NCBI GenBank assembly: GCA_026982695.1
Contig: JALSGS010000034.1
Span: 186,001-250,000 of the forward strand
Direction: 5' to 3'
Origin: Saprospiraceae bacterium
GTDB lineage: Bacteria > Bacteroidota > Bacteroidia > Chitinophagales > Saprospiraceae
Length of the DNA: 64,000 nucleotides
The notes beneath the pieces were generated by a model. The model was given only the letters and a program-made list of their open reading frames with translations. It was not told the origin of the DNA and ran no database searches. This document shows, one piece after another, positions 43,135 to 52,469 of this stretch. The stretch's first letter is position 1, and every line of letters starts with the position of its first letter. A program made the translations under genes and the position numbers.

Positions 43135-45315
43135 ATGAGTACCCATTATGTAAAAATAGGCCCTATTACAATCGTGCAAAACAACTGTTCTCGTTGGTTG
43201 TGGGTACTGGTGTTGGGAGTGTACAGTTGCATGGCTTGGGGGCAGAGCAATACGCGCATATTCGACCTGCTTACCAAGCTCAAGCTGGCACAGCACGATA
43301 CGGCCCGCATGGACATTTATTTACAATTGGCCGATGTGCATATTGAGGAGGGCAATTCGGCGGAAAAAGCCATTAACAATGCCAATTTAGCCTTGATCTT
43401 GGCACAAAATTACAAAGACAAGCGGCGGGAATTTTTGGCCTTAGAGCGGTTGACACGTGTACATGCGCTGCTCACCTACGATCTAAAAGCTGCAATGACT
43501 TTTCTCAATCAGGCCAAAGCGATAGATACCATCTATACGACAGTTATCGATAGAGTGAGGATTTATGGCGATGAAGGCAAGATTTTCATGGCACTCAACG
43601 ACTATGAAAAGGCACAGCGAGCTTTTTTCCAACAACTAACCATTTATGAGCAGTTGCACGATCACAAAGGCATTGCGGCGGTCAATTACGAGTTGGGCCA
43701 ACTCTTTTTTGAGCAGAAAGACTATCGGCAAGCCTTGGCCTATTTTAACAAGGCTCTAGATCTGTACAACGAATTCAACGACATGAGGGGTCGCATGTAC
43801 GCACTTAATGCCTTGGGGCAGACCTATGGTCAACTGGGCGACTATACGCGTAACTTGCAACATTGCACAGAGGCTTTATACTTGGCTCAGACGCTCAACG
43901 ATCACCTACAACTGGCAGAGATACACGTCAATATTGGTTATGCCTATGATCATCTCAATAACGCCACTGAGGCTTTGCGCTATTATACAGGTGCACTCTT
44001 GATTGGCGAAGAGCTCGACAACTTGCGCATTATTGCGCGAGCTGCTCGAGAAATGGGCAATATATACAGGCAGTTGTGTCGTGAAGAGGAAGCTTTTCAC
44101 TACTATGCCGAAGCGCTTCAAGCGGCTCAGCAGGTAGGGTCAAAATCCCTGCTTAAGGATATATATGAATCTTTATTCACGCTTTACGATGAAAACGGCC
44201 AGGAGGCACAAGCTTACCACTGGCTCAAGAAATTGGTACAGATTAAAGACCAGCTATATGATGAAGAGCGCACGCGGCAGCTCATTCACAATCAAATCCG
44301 ATATGAGACAGAAAAACGAGAGGAAGAGGTAAAACTGTTGCGCGCACGGGAGTTGCAAAACCAAATCATTATTCAGAATCAGCGCTTGCAGAACTACGCG
44401 TTGATTATCTTTGTGTTATTGGTGTTGGCGGGTGTGGTCATTTTGATCAATGCACTTAAACGGAGAAAGGCATACAATGAGCTATTGGAAAAAGAGGTGC
44501 AAAAGCGTACAGCTGAGCTACAGCGCTACAACGAAGAGCTAGCTGCATCAAACCAACAGCTCGAGCAATCGAATGCAGAGTTGGAGCGCTTTGCCTATAT
44601 CGCTTCTCACGATTTGAAATCGCCTCTGCGCAATATCATTAGCTTTCTAAACCTTATCGAGCGCAAGGTGCGGCAAAATGCAGACCCTCAGTTGCTTGAG
44701 TATCTGAAATTTGCCACAGAGAGTGCGCGCCAAATGCACCAACTCATTCTTGACGTGTTGGAGTTTTCCAGAGTGAATCAGGCCGAACTGCAGTTGGACG
44801 AGGTAGACCTCAATGAATCTTTGGTGTTGGCATTGCGCAATTTAAAGGAAGAGATGAGCCAGAAAAACGCTGTGGTAGAGTCCATGCAGTTGCCTACTGT
44901 TCGAGCTAACTCGGCCTATATGCTACAACTTTTTCAGAATCTTATTAGCAATGGCATCAAGTATAATGAACGCCGGATACCATTGGTTCAGATTGGCGTG
45001 ACTGAGCAGGCGGATCACTATGAATTTTATGTGCGGGACAACGGCATCGGCATTGATCCTCAGTATAAAGAACGGGTTTTTGAAATGTTTAAGCGCCTCC
45101 ACACGCGAGAGGAATATCAAGGTACGGGAATTGGTTTGGCCTTGTGCAAGAAGATCGTCTTCAAGCTAGGGGGCAACATTTGGCTTGATTCCGAGCCAGG
45201 ACGCGGCACGACTTTTTTCTTTACTATTCCAAAACAAAATGATGGACCTTCCCAATCCGATGCACCTCCCAGTGAAAAAGTGAGTGAGCATGTCTCGATG
45301 CATTCCCCTACTTAG
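43135..45315 (+). CDS. TPR-containing sensor histidine kinase
   Basis: 726 residues. A signal-anchor near the start (about 22-40) is followed by six or seven TPR repeats (about 60-400) outside the cytosol, a second transmembrane segment (about 420-441; YALIIFVLLVLAGVVILIN), a coiled coil (about 445-490), a HisKA domain with phospho-acceptor H492 in IASHDLKSPLRNI, and a HATPase domain (about 590-705; NLISNGIKYN, DNGIGIDPQ and GTGIGLALCK). It probably senses a signal outside the inner membrane and phosphorylates a response regulator that is not in this window. The ATG at 43135 was chosen because it precedes the signal segment; the frame is open to 43090. Confidence 0.92.
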   Translation: MSTHYVKIGPITIVQNNCSRWLWVLVLGVYSCMAWGQSNTRIFDLLTKLKLAQHDTARMDIYLQLADVHIEEGNSAEKAINNANLALILAQNYKDKRREFLALERLTRVHALLTYDLKAAMTFLNQAKAIDTIYTTVIDRVRIYGDEGKIFMALNDYEKAQRAFFQQLTIYEQLHDHKGIAAVNYELGQLFFEQKDYRQALAYFNKALDLYNEFNDMRGRMYALNALGQTYGQLGDYTRNLQHCTEALYLAQTLNDHLQLAEIHVNIGYAYDHLNNATEALRYYTGALLIGEELDNLRIIARAAREMGNIYRQLCREEEAFHYYAEALQAAQQVGSKSLLKDIYESLFTLYDENGQEAQAYHWLKKLVQIKDQLYDEERTRQLIHNQIRYETEKREEEVKLLRARELQNQIIIQNQRLQNYALIIFVLLVLAGVVILINALKRRKAYNELLEKEVQKRTAELQRYNEELAASNQQLEQSNAELERFAYIASHDLKSPLRNIISFLNLIERKVRQNADPQLLEYLKFATESARQMHQLILDVLEFSRVNQAELQLDEVDLNESLVLALRNLKEEMSQKNAVVESMQLPTVRANSAYMLQLFQNLISNGIKYNERRIPLVQIGVTEQADHYEFYVRDNGIGIDPQYKERVFEMFKRLHTREEYQGTGIGLALCKKIVFKLGGNIWLDSEPGRGTTFFFTIPKQNDGPSQSDAPPSEKVSEHVSMHSPT

Positions 45316-45347
45316 TAGCAAGCAAAAGGGCAGCAGCGAAATGGGGA

Positions 45348-47504
45348 TCAGCGAACGCGTCCAATGCGTTCGCCATCTTCGTATTCGACGATAAATGCTC
45401 GTTGGAAAGGAGATACTTTGCGCACTTCGTCGAGCACTGCCTGTGCTTCTTCCAAAGAAAAGAATCGGGCCAGTAGTACACGAGTCAGCTTTTTTTCAAT
45501 GATGTATTCCGTTTCCAGCTCGCCCCACTCTTTGATTGGCTGATAGCGTGGGTGTTCGGGGTTGAAGTGTTTTACAGCTATAAGCTGAATTTTATAGTAG
45601 GTACCAGGAAACCGCTTGGCGTTAGTCAACACCTCATAGCTGTCGTATTTAGATCGGCCCCGCATAATATAGGTACCATCTTCACCTATGGCGATAGCCG
45701 GTAGGTTGTTTTTTTCGGAGGTGTTGTGGGAAGTTGATTGTGAGGCATTGTTGGGTTGAGTTGTATCTACATCTGTATCATTAGATAGCGTTGTAGTGGG
45801 TGCGTATTGGGAATTACTATCAGGTAAGTCTGGATCGGTGGGTATGGCGTCGGCGTGGTGCATATGTGTACCGATAGCAGGTGGGAGCTCTGTGCCAGGC
45901 TCGTCGGCGATGGCATCCATGGGTTCCAGATAGATTGGTGCTCCGTATTCTTGGAAGTCTATATAGTCATCGGTATTGAATTCGTAGCTTCCGGGCAAGT
46001 AACTTTCTGCCTCTGCTTCGATGCGATATTGTTGTTCGGGCTCGATGTCGAATTGATAGAAGCCATCGGGAGTAGTTAGCGAAGCGAGGAGCTTACGCGT
46101 GCCATCATTGTTGAGTTGATAGAGGCGTACAGTGGCGCCGGGCAAGAGCTGTTCTTTTTGTTTGTCGAATATTTCTCCATTAGCAATGAGTTGCACTTTT
46201 GGCTGGCGCGTAAAGGAGAAAATATCCTCATGGGTGGTAGTGATCTTTTCCACGTCGAATGTGCGATTGGATACGAAAAAGCCACTTTTGCCTGAAGGTG
46301 CTTCGATGTAGAAGAAGTCATCTGCGGGTGAGTTGAGTGGAGTACCCACGTTTTTTGGGGGATCCCATTGGCTTTTTGCTCCTTGTGCGCGAAATATATC
46401 CAGCCCACCCAAGCTTACATGGCCATTGGAGGCAAAGTAGAGCTGGCCAGTACGCGTATCGTACCAAGGAGTGATCTCGTCACCCATAGTATTGATGTCG
46501 GGGCCGGCATTGATGGGATAGGTGAAGTCGATGTCGTTGCTGCGCAAATCGCGCGTAGTATACCAGATGTCCATACCACCTTTACCGCCCTCTCTATTCG
46601 AGGCGAAGTAGAGAATTTCTGTATTGTCCTTGTGCACTACACAGGGATGGGTTGTGGTGGCATCGGGTTGATTGATGTAGTCGCGCAGGCGCTCTGGCGT
46701 GCTCCATGTGTCGCCTACTCGTTTGATCACATAGATTTCGCATCGGGTAGTCAGTCCGCCCCAGCTTTCTACTGATTTGCAGATGGTGAAGTAGAATCTT
46801 TTTTGGTCGGGCGAAAGTGTGCCATTGCAGTAGTGATCATTAGGTATTTGGGGAAAAGATTGAGGTACTATAGGTTTAATCCATCGGTTGTTGATTTTTT
46901 GCGTGCGATATATTTCGGCACGCGTGCCCACGGTGGAGGAGAAGTAGAGAATGTCTTTGGATATGGGCAGAGGCGCAAATTCCGTTTCAGGGGTGTTGAC
47001 GGGTTCGGGTAAATGGGTCACGGCAATTGAGGGATCGGGTCCTTGAGCTTGGAGTGTTAGTGCTAATTCGCAACCCTTGATTTCCGTTTGGACGATGTCT
47101 GTGATCACTTCTCTGTCTGTGCCTTCATACCGTTGAATGAATTCACTGAATGCTTCAATGGCTTCTTGATAGCGACCGTCCTGTTTGAGCATGCGGGCGT
47201 ATTTGAGCCCAATGAGTGGGTAGAGTTTTTCTTGATCTTTTACATGCTGCCACATGTCGGCTGCGTTGTGGTAGTCGCGAATGATGAAGTAGCACTCACC
47301 TGCTTTGTATGCGAGTTCTTTTCTGCGCGTTTTTTGCCGAAAGGCAGCGCGGTAGTGCCAGGCGGCGTCGGCGTATTGGGATTTTTCGTAGAGTTTTTCC
47401 GCTAGTTTGAAGTGTTTGTGCCAGCTCATGTCCTTTTCTTGCTGAGCAAGTGCTTGACTGGCTATAGTGCTCAGTATGAGGGTCAGCAGTGCAATTCTGC
47501 TCAT
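45348..47504 (-). CDS. PorE-like envelope protein with TPR, PD40 repeats, CRD and SPOR-like C-terminus
   Basis: 718 residues. Signal peptide 1-20; TPR-like repeats (about 30-150); a six-bladed PD40 propeller (about 170-425; repeats such as YFASNREGGKGGMDIW and YFASNGHVSLGGLDIF); a carboxypeptidase-regulatory-like domain (about 430-515; VRLYQLNNDGTR, then GFYQFDIEP); a Ser/Thr/Asn-rich linker (about 520-620); and a C-terminal region (about 630-718) that looks like a SPOR domain (YYKIQLIAVK and LLARFFSLEEAQAVLDEVRK). PorE of T9SS has TPR, PD40 and CRD, but ends in OmpA-like peptidoglycan binding. Here SPOR takes that place. It is probably a periplasmic anchor of an outer-membrane machine. Confidence 0.8.
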   Translation of the reverse strand: MSRIALLTLILSTIASQALAQQEKDMSWHKHFKLAEKLYEKSQYADAAWHYRAAFRQKTRRKELAYKAGECYFIIRDYHNAADMWQHVKDQEKLYPLIGLKYARMLKQDGRYQEAIEAFSEFIQRYEGTDREVITDIVQTEIKGCELALTLQAQGPDPSIAVTHLPEPVNTPETEFAPLPISKDILYFSSTVGTRAEIYRTQKINNRWIKPIVPQSFPQIPNDHYCNGTLSPDQKRFYFTICKSVESWGGLTTRCEIYVIKRVGDTWSTPERLRDYINQPDATTTHPCVVHKDNTEILYFASNREGGKGGMDIWYTTRDLRSNDIDFTYPINAGPDINTMGDEITPWYDTRTGQLYFASNGHVSLGGLDIFRAQGAKSQWDPPKNVGTPLNSPADDFFYIEAPSGKSGFFVSNRTFDVEKITTTHEDIFSFTRQPKVQLIANGEIFDKQKEQLLPGATVRLYQLNNDGTRKLLASLTTPDGFYQFDIEPEQQYRIEAEAESYLPGSYEFNTDDYIDFQEYGAPIYLEPMDAIADEPGTELPPAIGTHMHHADAIPTDPDLPDSNSQYAPTTTLSNDTDVDTTQPNNASQSTSHNTSEKNNLPAIAIGEDGTYIMRGRSKYDSYEVLTNAKRFPGTYYKIQLIAVKHFNPEHPRYQPIKEWGELETEYIIEKKLTRVLLARFFSLEEAQAVLDEVRKVSPFQRAFIVEYEDGERIGRVR

Positions 47505-47558
47505 GATGTTTGATTTTAACCGGTGTATTGGGATGCGTTTTTTATTTTTCTATTGGTG

Positions 47559-48155
47559 CTAGGGGATACGCTCCTTATGAGGTAGCTGTTGCAGCAAGGT
47601 ATCGATAATGCGCGGGAAGTGTAGGTGTTCGAGAGCTTGGACTTTTCCGGCAAGATCTTCGGGGCGGTCGTTTGGTGCCACTTGGCAACGTGCTTGAAAA
47701 ATAATATCTCCCTGATCATAGTGTTCATTGACGTAGTGTATGGTGATTCCCGATTCGCGCTCGCCGGCTTGTATTACGGCGTGGTGTACATGCATGCCGT
47801 ACATACCTTTGCCTCCATATTTAGGCAACAGCGCTGGGTGAATGTTGATAATGCGTTTGTGGTATGCAGCCACCAGGTTTTGGGGTACTAACCACAGGAA
47901 TCCTGCCAGGATCACAAAGTCAATGCCGTATTGATTAAATTTTTCTAGCACATAATTGCTTTTGTACAATTTTTCCCTATCGATTACTAAAGTGGGCACT
48001 TTGAAGCGCTTGGCTTTTTGTAGGACGCCTGCTTTTGGGTTGTTGCTCACTATTAAGGCCACATGTACATCTGTTCTGGGGGCAAAATAGCTCATGATTT
48101 GCTCGGCATTGGTGCCTGATCCAGAGGCTAATATAGCGATGTGGTGTGTGCTCAT
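47559..48155 (-). CDS. purN: Phosphoribosylglycinamide formyltransferase
   Basis: 198 residues. It transfers a formyl group from 10-formyltetrahydrofolate to GAR, the third step of purine synthesis. The phosphate-binding loop is ILASGSGTNAEQ, the formyl-folate site LAGFLWLVP, the catalytic asparagine and histidine in NIHPALLPKYGGKGMYG, and the catalytic Asp in the VNEHYDQGDIIFQ segment. All are intact. The ATG at 48155 opens MSTHHIAILAS. A -7 element lies at 48190-48197 on the minus strand. It is the second purine gene in the window, though not in an operon with purF. Confidence 0.96.
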   Translation of the reverse strand: MSTHHIAILASGSGTNAEQIMSYFAPRTDVHVALIVSNNPKAGVLQKAKRFKVPTLVIDREKLYKSNYVLEKFNQYGIDFVILAGFLWLVPQNLVAAYHKRIINIHPALLPKYGGKGMYGMHVHHAVIQAGERESGITIHYVNEHYDQGDIIFQARCQVAPNDRPEDLAGKVQALEHLHFPRIIDTLLQQLPHKERIP

Positions 48156-48189
48156 CTGTAATGCGTTGTGCTTTGGATAAGGGGTTTGG

Positions 48190-48197
48190 CAAAGGTA
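48190..48197 (-). promoter_or_regulatory. purN: -7 element for purN
   Basis: Minus-strand TACCTTTG fits TAnnTTTG and lies 35 bases upstream of the purN start. No TTTG is found at 19-21 bases upstream. Confidence 0.5.
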
Positions 48198-48238
48198 CGG
48201 GCAAACGCTCTATTTCGCAGAGGTTAGGTAGTAGGAGC

Positions 48239-48276
48239 AAAAAAAATCAACCCCGCTTCGGGATGAAGCGAGGTTG
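48239..48276 (-). terminator. Intrinsic terminator after the ArsC-like gene
   Basis: A stem of 13 pairs with one mismatch (TCAACCCCGCTTC at 48247-48259 with GAAGCGAGGTTGA at 48265-48277 region) and a GGGAT loop, followed on the minus strand by eight T. It lies 45 bases after the ArsC-like stop at 48322. Confidence 0.88.
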
Positions 48277-48321
48277 AAGTGCTCAAAAAGCCTGAGGGAT
48301 GGAAACAGATGGCCCGCTGGA

Positions 48322-48708
48322 CTAAACTCCCAGGTCGGCGGTAGTAAGCTCGCCTAACCTGAGGATGTCGTAGGGCGAGCAGCACAAGATTGCTTTGTCG
48401 CCCCGAATGGCAATAGGTGCTTTGAGTAGTTGAGGGTTTCTCATGATGATCTTGATCCAGCCTTCTTCGTCGAATTCACGGCCACGAATGTAGGCCTGAT
48501 AGTAAGGGTGAGCTTTGTTGAGCAACTCTTTGGGGTGAAGTCCGATGGCTTTGAGAATTTGTTGCCAGCTGGTAGGTGAAGAAGGCGCCTGATCATACGA
48601 ATAAGCACGCACGTGAGCGGCTATACTTTGCGCACAAGCGACTGTTTGTCGATCAGTGGATGAATCTGGATTGTAATAGATCAGGATCTCGCGCGGATGA
48701 GTTTTCAT
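48322..48708 (-). CDS. ArsC/Spx-type thioredoxin-fold protein without the usual cysteine
   Basis: 128 residues. The ArsC-like layout is ILIYYNPDSSTDRQTVACAQSI, then TSWQQILKAIGLHPKELLN and the NPQLLKAPIAIRGDKAILCCSPYDILRL. In arsenate reductases the first loop carries the catalytic Cys (CxxxxxR or similar); here it is Asn-Pro-Asp-Ser-Ser, so redox activity of that kind is unlikely. Two cysteines occur near the end (CCS) in another place. The family occurs in Bacteroidota. A promoter lies upstream at 48743-48775, and a terminator follows. The function is unknown. Confidence 0.8.
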   Translation of the reverse strand: MKTHPREILIYYNPDSSTDRQTVACAQSIAAHVRAYSYDQAPSSPTSWQQILKAIGLHPKELLNKAHPYYQAYIRGREFDEEGWIKIIMRNPQLLKAPIAIRGDKAILCCSPYDILRLGELTTADLGV

Positions 48709-48742
48709 GCGGATTAAAGTTTTGAGGATCGGTTTTTCTGTA

Positions 48743-48775
48743 CAAAACTATGCTTTTTTTTGATTAAAAACCAAA
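48743..48775 (-). promoter_or_regulatory. Promoter for the ArsC-like gene
   Basis: On the minus strand TAGTTTTG (48750-48743) fits TAnnTTTG, with TTTG (48775-48772) 21 bases upstream. The -33 element lies in the left arm of an imperfect inverted repeat (48760-48776 and 48789-48805). Confidence 0.6.
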
Positions 48776-48841
48776 ATTTTGTTGTAATTTTTGGTGAAAA
48801 ATCAAATAAAAAATTAATATCGACTTAATATGGCTGGGGGG

Positions 48842-49708
48842 TTAGAAATTAGGACATCCAAAATCCTTCTTTTGCCGATAAGGCATGTGAGATCCAAATA
48901 GTCGTTTGGACAGCGTGATACCGCTGGAGAAGTACCAGTCGTCAGTGAGTGGATTGCCGCGCGGTGTGCCCGTAGGCACTTGTACGGGTTCTGTACCTAG
49001 ATATTCGCCAGTGCGGTTGGCCAATAAAGCAGATAGGTCGCCATTTGCTGCAGCCAGCTCGCGATAATTCACGTAGGTAGTGCTCACGTCGTCGAGGTAA
49101 TCGGTAAATGTTTTGCGCAAGCTCATCTCGATTCCTAACGTCCAGGTGGTGCCCATTCGAAATTTTACGCCGCCTCCCATAGGTATAGCTATTTGCCATA
49201 GGGAATAAGGTTGGGGGCGGTTGGGCATGCCTTGCCCTTCGGTGCCCAGGGGTTGAAGAGCAATCCAATTGCCTTGATATTGGGCCTTAGGGTTGTGGTA
49301 GAACAGTGCGATACCTGTGAAGAAGTAGGGAGCAATGGGGTTGACGCTGCGTCCTTGGGGTAGCAAGGGAATAAGATCCCATTCCATCAATGCAGATAGT
49401 TCGGCCAAATCGGATCGGAAGCTGAGATTCCGCTGGCGCTGGACAGGAGAGAAGGCTTGAGCATCAGCCGCTTCGATGCGTACCCAAGCCAGGTTGATGC
49501 GGGTGGACCACCGAGGCTGGAAATTGTAGCGCAAGAAGGCACCCGCAGAGGGGCTGAGTTGTCCTGGATGGAAGCCATCGATTAAGGGAGAGAGCTCACC
49601 TTGATAGCCGGAAAGGCCTAAGGAAATACCGGGTTCCAGCTTTTGGGTTGAAGCACCATGGCTTGCCATGGCAATTGCGATTGCAGCACACAGCATCATT
49701 CGAATCAT
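48842..49708 (-). CDS. DUF6089-like outer membrane beta-barrel protein
   Basis: 288 residues. A signal peptide (MIRMMLCAAIAIAMASHGAST) is followed by a beta-rich domain: LEPGISLGLSGYQGELSPL, then LRYNFQPRWSTRINLAWVRI, RNLSFRSDLAELSALMEWDL, APYFFTGIALFYHNPKAQ, GGGVKFRMGTTWTLGIEMSLRKTFTDYLDDVSTTYVNY, and SSGITLSKRLFG at the C-terminus. These are the repeated strands of the DUF6089 barrel family, probably an outer-membrane protein. The frame is open to 50011 with no family sequence, so the ATG at 49708 is the start. It is separated from aminopeptidase P by 154 bases on the same strand. Confidence 0.8.
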   Translation of the reverse strand: MIRMMLCAAIAIAMASHGASTQKLEPGISLGLSGYQGELSPLIDGFHPGQLSPSAGAFLRYNFQPRWSTRINLAWVRIEAADAQAFSPVQRQRNLSFRSDLAELSALMEWDLIPLLPQGRSVNPIAPYFFTGIALFYHNPKAQYQGNWIALQPLGTEGQGMPNRPQPYSLWQIAIPMGGGVKFRMGTTWTLGIEMSLRKTFTDYLDDVSTTYVNYRELAAANGDLSALLANRTGEYLGTEPVQVPTGTPRGNPLTDDWYFSSGITLSKRLFGSHMPYRQKKDFGCPNF

Positions 49709-49862
49709 GGATGATGGTTTTTTGGGTGAAGTAATTTGGCACTTGAGGGTAGAGATAGGGCGATGAACGCCAGGCGTGCACTTGATGATGTGTGGCTTCA
49801 GTTTTTTGTTTGGTACAATGCCCAGTGCTGGCGTACTTCTGACAATTTTGTGGCAAAATCGC

Positions 49863-51662
49863 TCAAGAGGTAATGGTCTTGAGCGGTGTGCAACGAGGTT
49901 GTAACCAGGCTTGTTCTGCGTCGGTAAGGTGGGGTGAGAGTTTCTCCCACACCAATTGGTGATATTCGTCCAGCCAATGGCGCTCTTGGGGAGTAAGCAG
50001 GCTGATTTCAATAAGTTGCTTATCTATGGGAAAGAGCGTGAGCGTTTCGTGTTCGAAAAAGGTGCCGAATTCGTTTTTGCCACATTCGCGGCACAGCACT
50101 AAGTTTTCTATGCGGATGCCGTATTGATCGGCAAGATACAGCCCTGGCTCATTAGAGGTGACCATACCGGGTATTAACTCGGTGCCCCCTCGGCTGGTAT
50201 GTGGTGAAGGAGTGAAGCCTTGAGGTGGCTCGTGTACGTTGAGGAAGAAGCCTACACCATGTCCTGTGCCGTGACCATAATTGAGTTGGTCTTGCCAAAG
50301 GTGTATGCGCGCCAATGTGTCGAGTTGTACACCGGTGGTGCCTTTTGGAAAGCGCGCACGTGCCAGCTCGATATGGCCTTTCAGTACCAGCGTAAAGTGG
50401 CGCTTTTGTTGTGGTGTGGGAGCACCTAGTGCTATAGTGCGTGTGATGTCGGTGGTGCCGTCGAAGTATTGCCCGCCACTGTCGAGCAGTAACAGGCCTT
50501 GTGGTTTGATGAGGGCACAATGATCGGGTTCGGCGCGATAATGGACAATGGCGCCGTTGGCTTGATAGCCTACGATGGCCTCAAAGCTTTCGCCAAAGTA
50601 ATTGCCTTGGGCGCGGCGTAACTCTTGTAAGCGTTGAGCTACTTCTGTTTCGGGTATAGGGCGTTCGCGTAAAGTGCGTTCCAACCACATGAAGAGTTTG
50701 ACCAAGGCCACCCCATCGCGCACCATGACGCGTCGTAGGTGCGCGATTTCCACCTCGTTTTTTACTGCTTTCATCTGGCGGGCAATGTGTGGACCTGTCA
50801 TGCGCATTACCTGAGGTATGAGGGTCCATAGTTGATAGTTGAGTGTGCTGGTGTCGAGCAGGATAGGCCCTTCGGACAAGTTGGAGAGAATGTCTGTGAT
50901 GGCTTCGTAAGGGTGCAGCCAGATGTGATCGGCCTTAAGTGCTGTGCGTAATGGTGTGGGTACCTTTTGTGCCCCTACAAACAAATGGGCATCTTGGACA
51001 CTGATAAGTGCCCATGCGTAAAAGACGGGGTTACAGGATACGTCTCTGCCGCGTAGATTGTACAGCCATGCAATATCGTCAAGGGTTGTGATGAGGTAGT
51101 GTTGTGCGCCAAGCTGAGCCATGCGTTTGCGTACAGCTTCGAGTTTTTGTGCGCGTGTGCGACCTGCATATTTTAGTTCGTGCTCAAACACGGGTTCGGT
51201 GGGCAATGGGGGGCGATCGGTCCAGATTTCAGCGATAAGGTCGCGCGTGGTATCGAGGCGGATGTGTCGTTGGGCCAGTTTTTTTTGTAGCATCTGTATT
51301 TCGCCTACAGAAAAAAGCCAACCGTTACAACCCACTGTAGCGCCCTGGGGTAAGTGATTCACGAGCCAGTCGACGTGTTCAGGGGCGTAGGGCACTCGTT
51401 GTTTGTGGAGTACCATTTCCGTATGGGTGAGCTGCTGAGTTGCCTGGATAAAGTAGCGACTGTCCGTCCAGAGACCAGCATGTCGGTGTGTAATGACTGC
51501 AATGCCTGCTGAGCCGGTGAATCCCGAGATCCATTCTCGAGCTTTCCAATGGTCAGCTACATACTCGCTCTGATGAGGGTCGCTGCTGGGCACGATCCAG
51601 GCGTCTATGTGGTACAGTTTCATTTGTTGACGCAGGGCTGCAATGCGTTGGTCGACGGTCAT
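49863..51662 (-). CDS. Aminopeptidase P (Xaa-Pro aminopeptidase)
   Basis: 599 residues, in the three-domain form (two creatinase-like N-terminal domains and the pita-bread M24 domain). It removes N-terminal residues before proline. The metal ligands are visible: Asp in LLDSGGQYFDGTTDITRT, the second Asp in that stretch, His in YGHGTGHGVGFFLNVHE, Glu in GMVTSNEPGLYLADQYGIRIEN and Glu in FFEHETLTLFP. The length fits the cytosolic animal/Bacteroidota type. The ATG at 51662 is used. No signal peptide is present. Confidence 0.95.
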   Translation of the reverse strand: MTVDQRIAALRQQMKLYHIDAWIVPSSDPHQSEYVADHWKAREWISGFTGSAGIAVITHRHAGLWTDSRYFIQATQQLTHTEMVLHKQRVPYAPEHVDWLVNHLPQGATVGCNGWLFSVGEIQMLQKKLAQRHIRLDTTRDLIAEIWTDRPPLPTEPVFEHELKYAGRTRAQKLEAVRKRMAQLGAQHYLITTLDDIAWLYNLRGRDVSCNPVFYAWALISVQDAHLFVGAQKVPTPLRTALKADHIWLHPYEAITDILSNLSEGPILLDTSTLNYQLWTLIPQVMRMTGPHIARQMKAVKNEVEIAHLRRVMVRDGVALVKLFMWLERTLRERPIPETEVAQRLQELRRAQGNYFGESFEAIVGYQANGAIVHYRAEPDHCALIKPQGLLLLDSGGQYFDGTTDITRTIALGAPTPQQKRHFTLVLKGHIELARARFPKGTTGVQLDTLARIHLWQDQLNYGHGTGHGVGFFLNVHEPPQGFTPSPHTSRGGTELIPGMVTSNEPGLYLADQYGIRIENLVLCRECGKNEFGTFFEHETLTLFPIDKQLIEISLLTPQERHWLDEYHQLVWEKLSPHLTDAEQAWLQPRCTPLKTITS

Positions 51663-51854
51663 GTGGAAATGCTTTGGTCATTTATCGGGTTTGCAAAGGT
51701 GATACAAAGCAAGGAAAAGATCGCAGGAAATCTGGTCTGAGAAGTGGCTATAATGCAAAGAAATAGCGTGTGTGCTGAGATAGTGATGTAGTAATTGGGT
51801 GCAGTTTAATAGCTGCACGGGGCATATAGTGTGTTTACTTTTTCGCGTGGAAGT

Positions 51855-51885
51855 AAAAAGTCTGTCCTGTGGAAAAAGGACAGAC
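51855..51885 (-). terminator. Intrinsic terminator after the lipoprotein gene
   Basis: Perfect 8-base-pair stem (GTCTGTCC at 51860-51867 with GGACAGAC at 51878-51885) and 10-base loop; on the minus strand it is followed by five T. It begins 32 bases after the lipoprotein stop at 51918. Confidence 0.85.
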
Positions 51886-51917
51886 ATGTCGCTCACTCAA
51901 AATGTTAATTGATGTAT

Positions 51918-52469
51918 TTAGATATCGATAGTGATGATCAAACACCATTCTTCACCACAGATAGTGAACTCTACTTTGAGTAGTTGGCCGTTGGCGTCGG
52001 TAGTTTGTTCGCGGCTAATGTCGTATGGGCCTGGCGCTATTAATATGCGACGGCTGGGTACTTCCATACCGGCATCAGCATAAGCTTGGGCGATGATATT
52101 TTCGTCGACGTAAAAACCTGCTTCTATTACTATGCGTGGTTTTTCGAGCAGAAGGCGTGTTGCTTCGGGGCTGAGGCGATCTGTAGAGGTAGTCGCTTCA
52201 AACATCAAACGGCCATCACTGGCTAAGCGGGGGCGTGCAAGCAATTCATCTATACCTAACGTGAGTTGTGTGGTATCTGTTTCTGGTCGGGCAGTCAGGC
52301 AAAATCCTTGTCCATCCACGCATGTTCCCTGTTCAATATCTTGTAACAGTAGGAAATTGGCAAAATAGATTGGCTGGTGGGGATCGGTAGTAATGTCTAA
52401 GCTTTCTTTTTGACAGGCACTTACCATCAGCCCGATCATAGCTGCGAGAATAAAGCGATAATTTTTCAT
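51918..52469 (-). CDS. Hypothetical lipoprotein
   Basis: 183 residues. The lipoprotein signal MKNYRFILAAMIGLMVSAC ends in a lipobox (VSAC). The mature protein is mixed alpha/beta with CVDGQGFCLTARPETDTTQLTLG, RPRLASDGRLMFEATTSTDRL and a C-terminal FTICGEEWCLIITI. Four cysteines could form two disulfides. I recognise no domain. The terminator at 51855-51885 follows. A palindrome ACATAA-GT-TTATGT lies at 52511-52524, 42 bases upstream of the start. Function unknown. Confidence 0.7.
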   Translation of the reverse strand: MKNYRFILAAMIGLMVSACQKESLDITTDPHQPIYFANFLLLQDIEQGTCVDGQGFCLTARPETDTTQLTLGIDELLARPRLASDGRLMFEATTSTDRLSPEATRLLLEKPRIVIEAGFYVDENIIAQAYADAGMEVPSRRILIAPGPYDISREQTTDANGQLLKVEFTICGEEWCLIITIDI

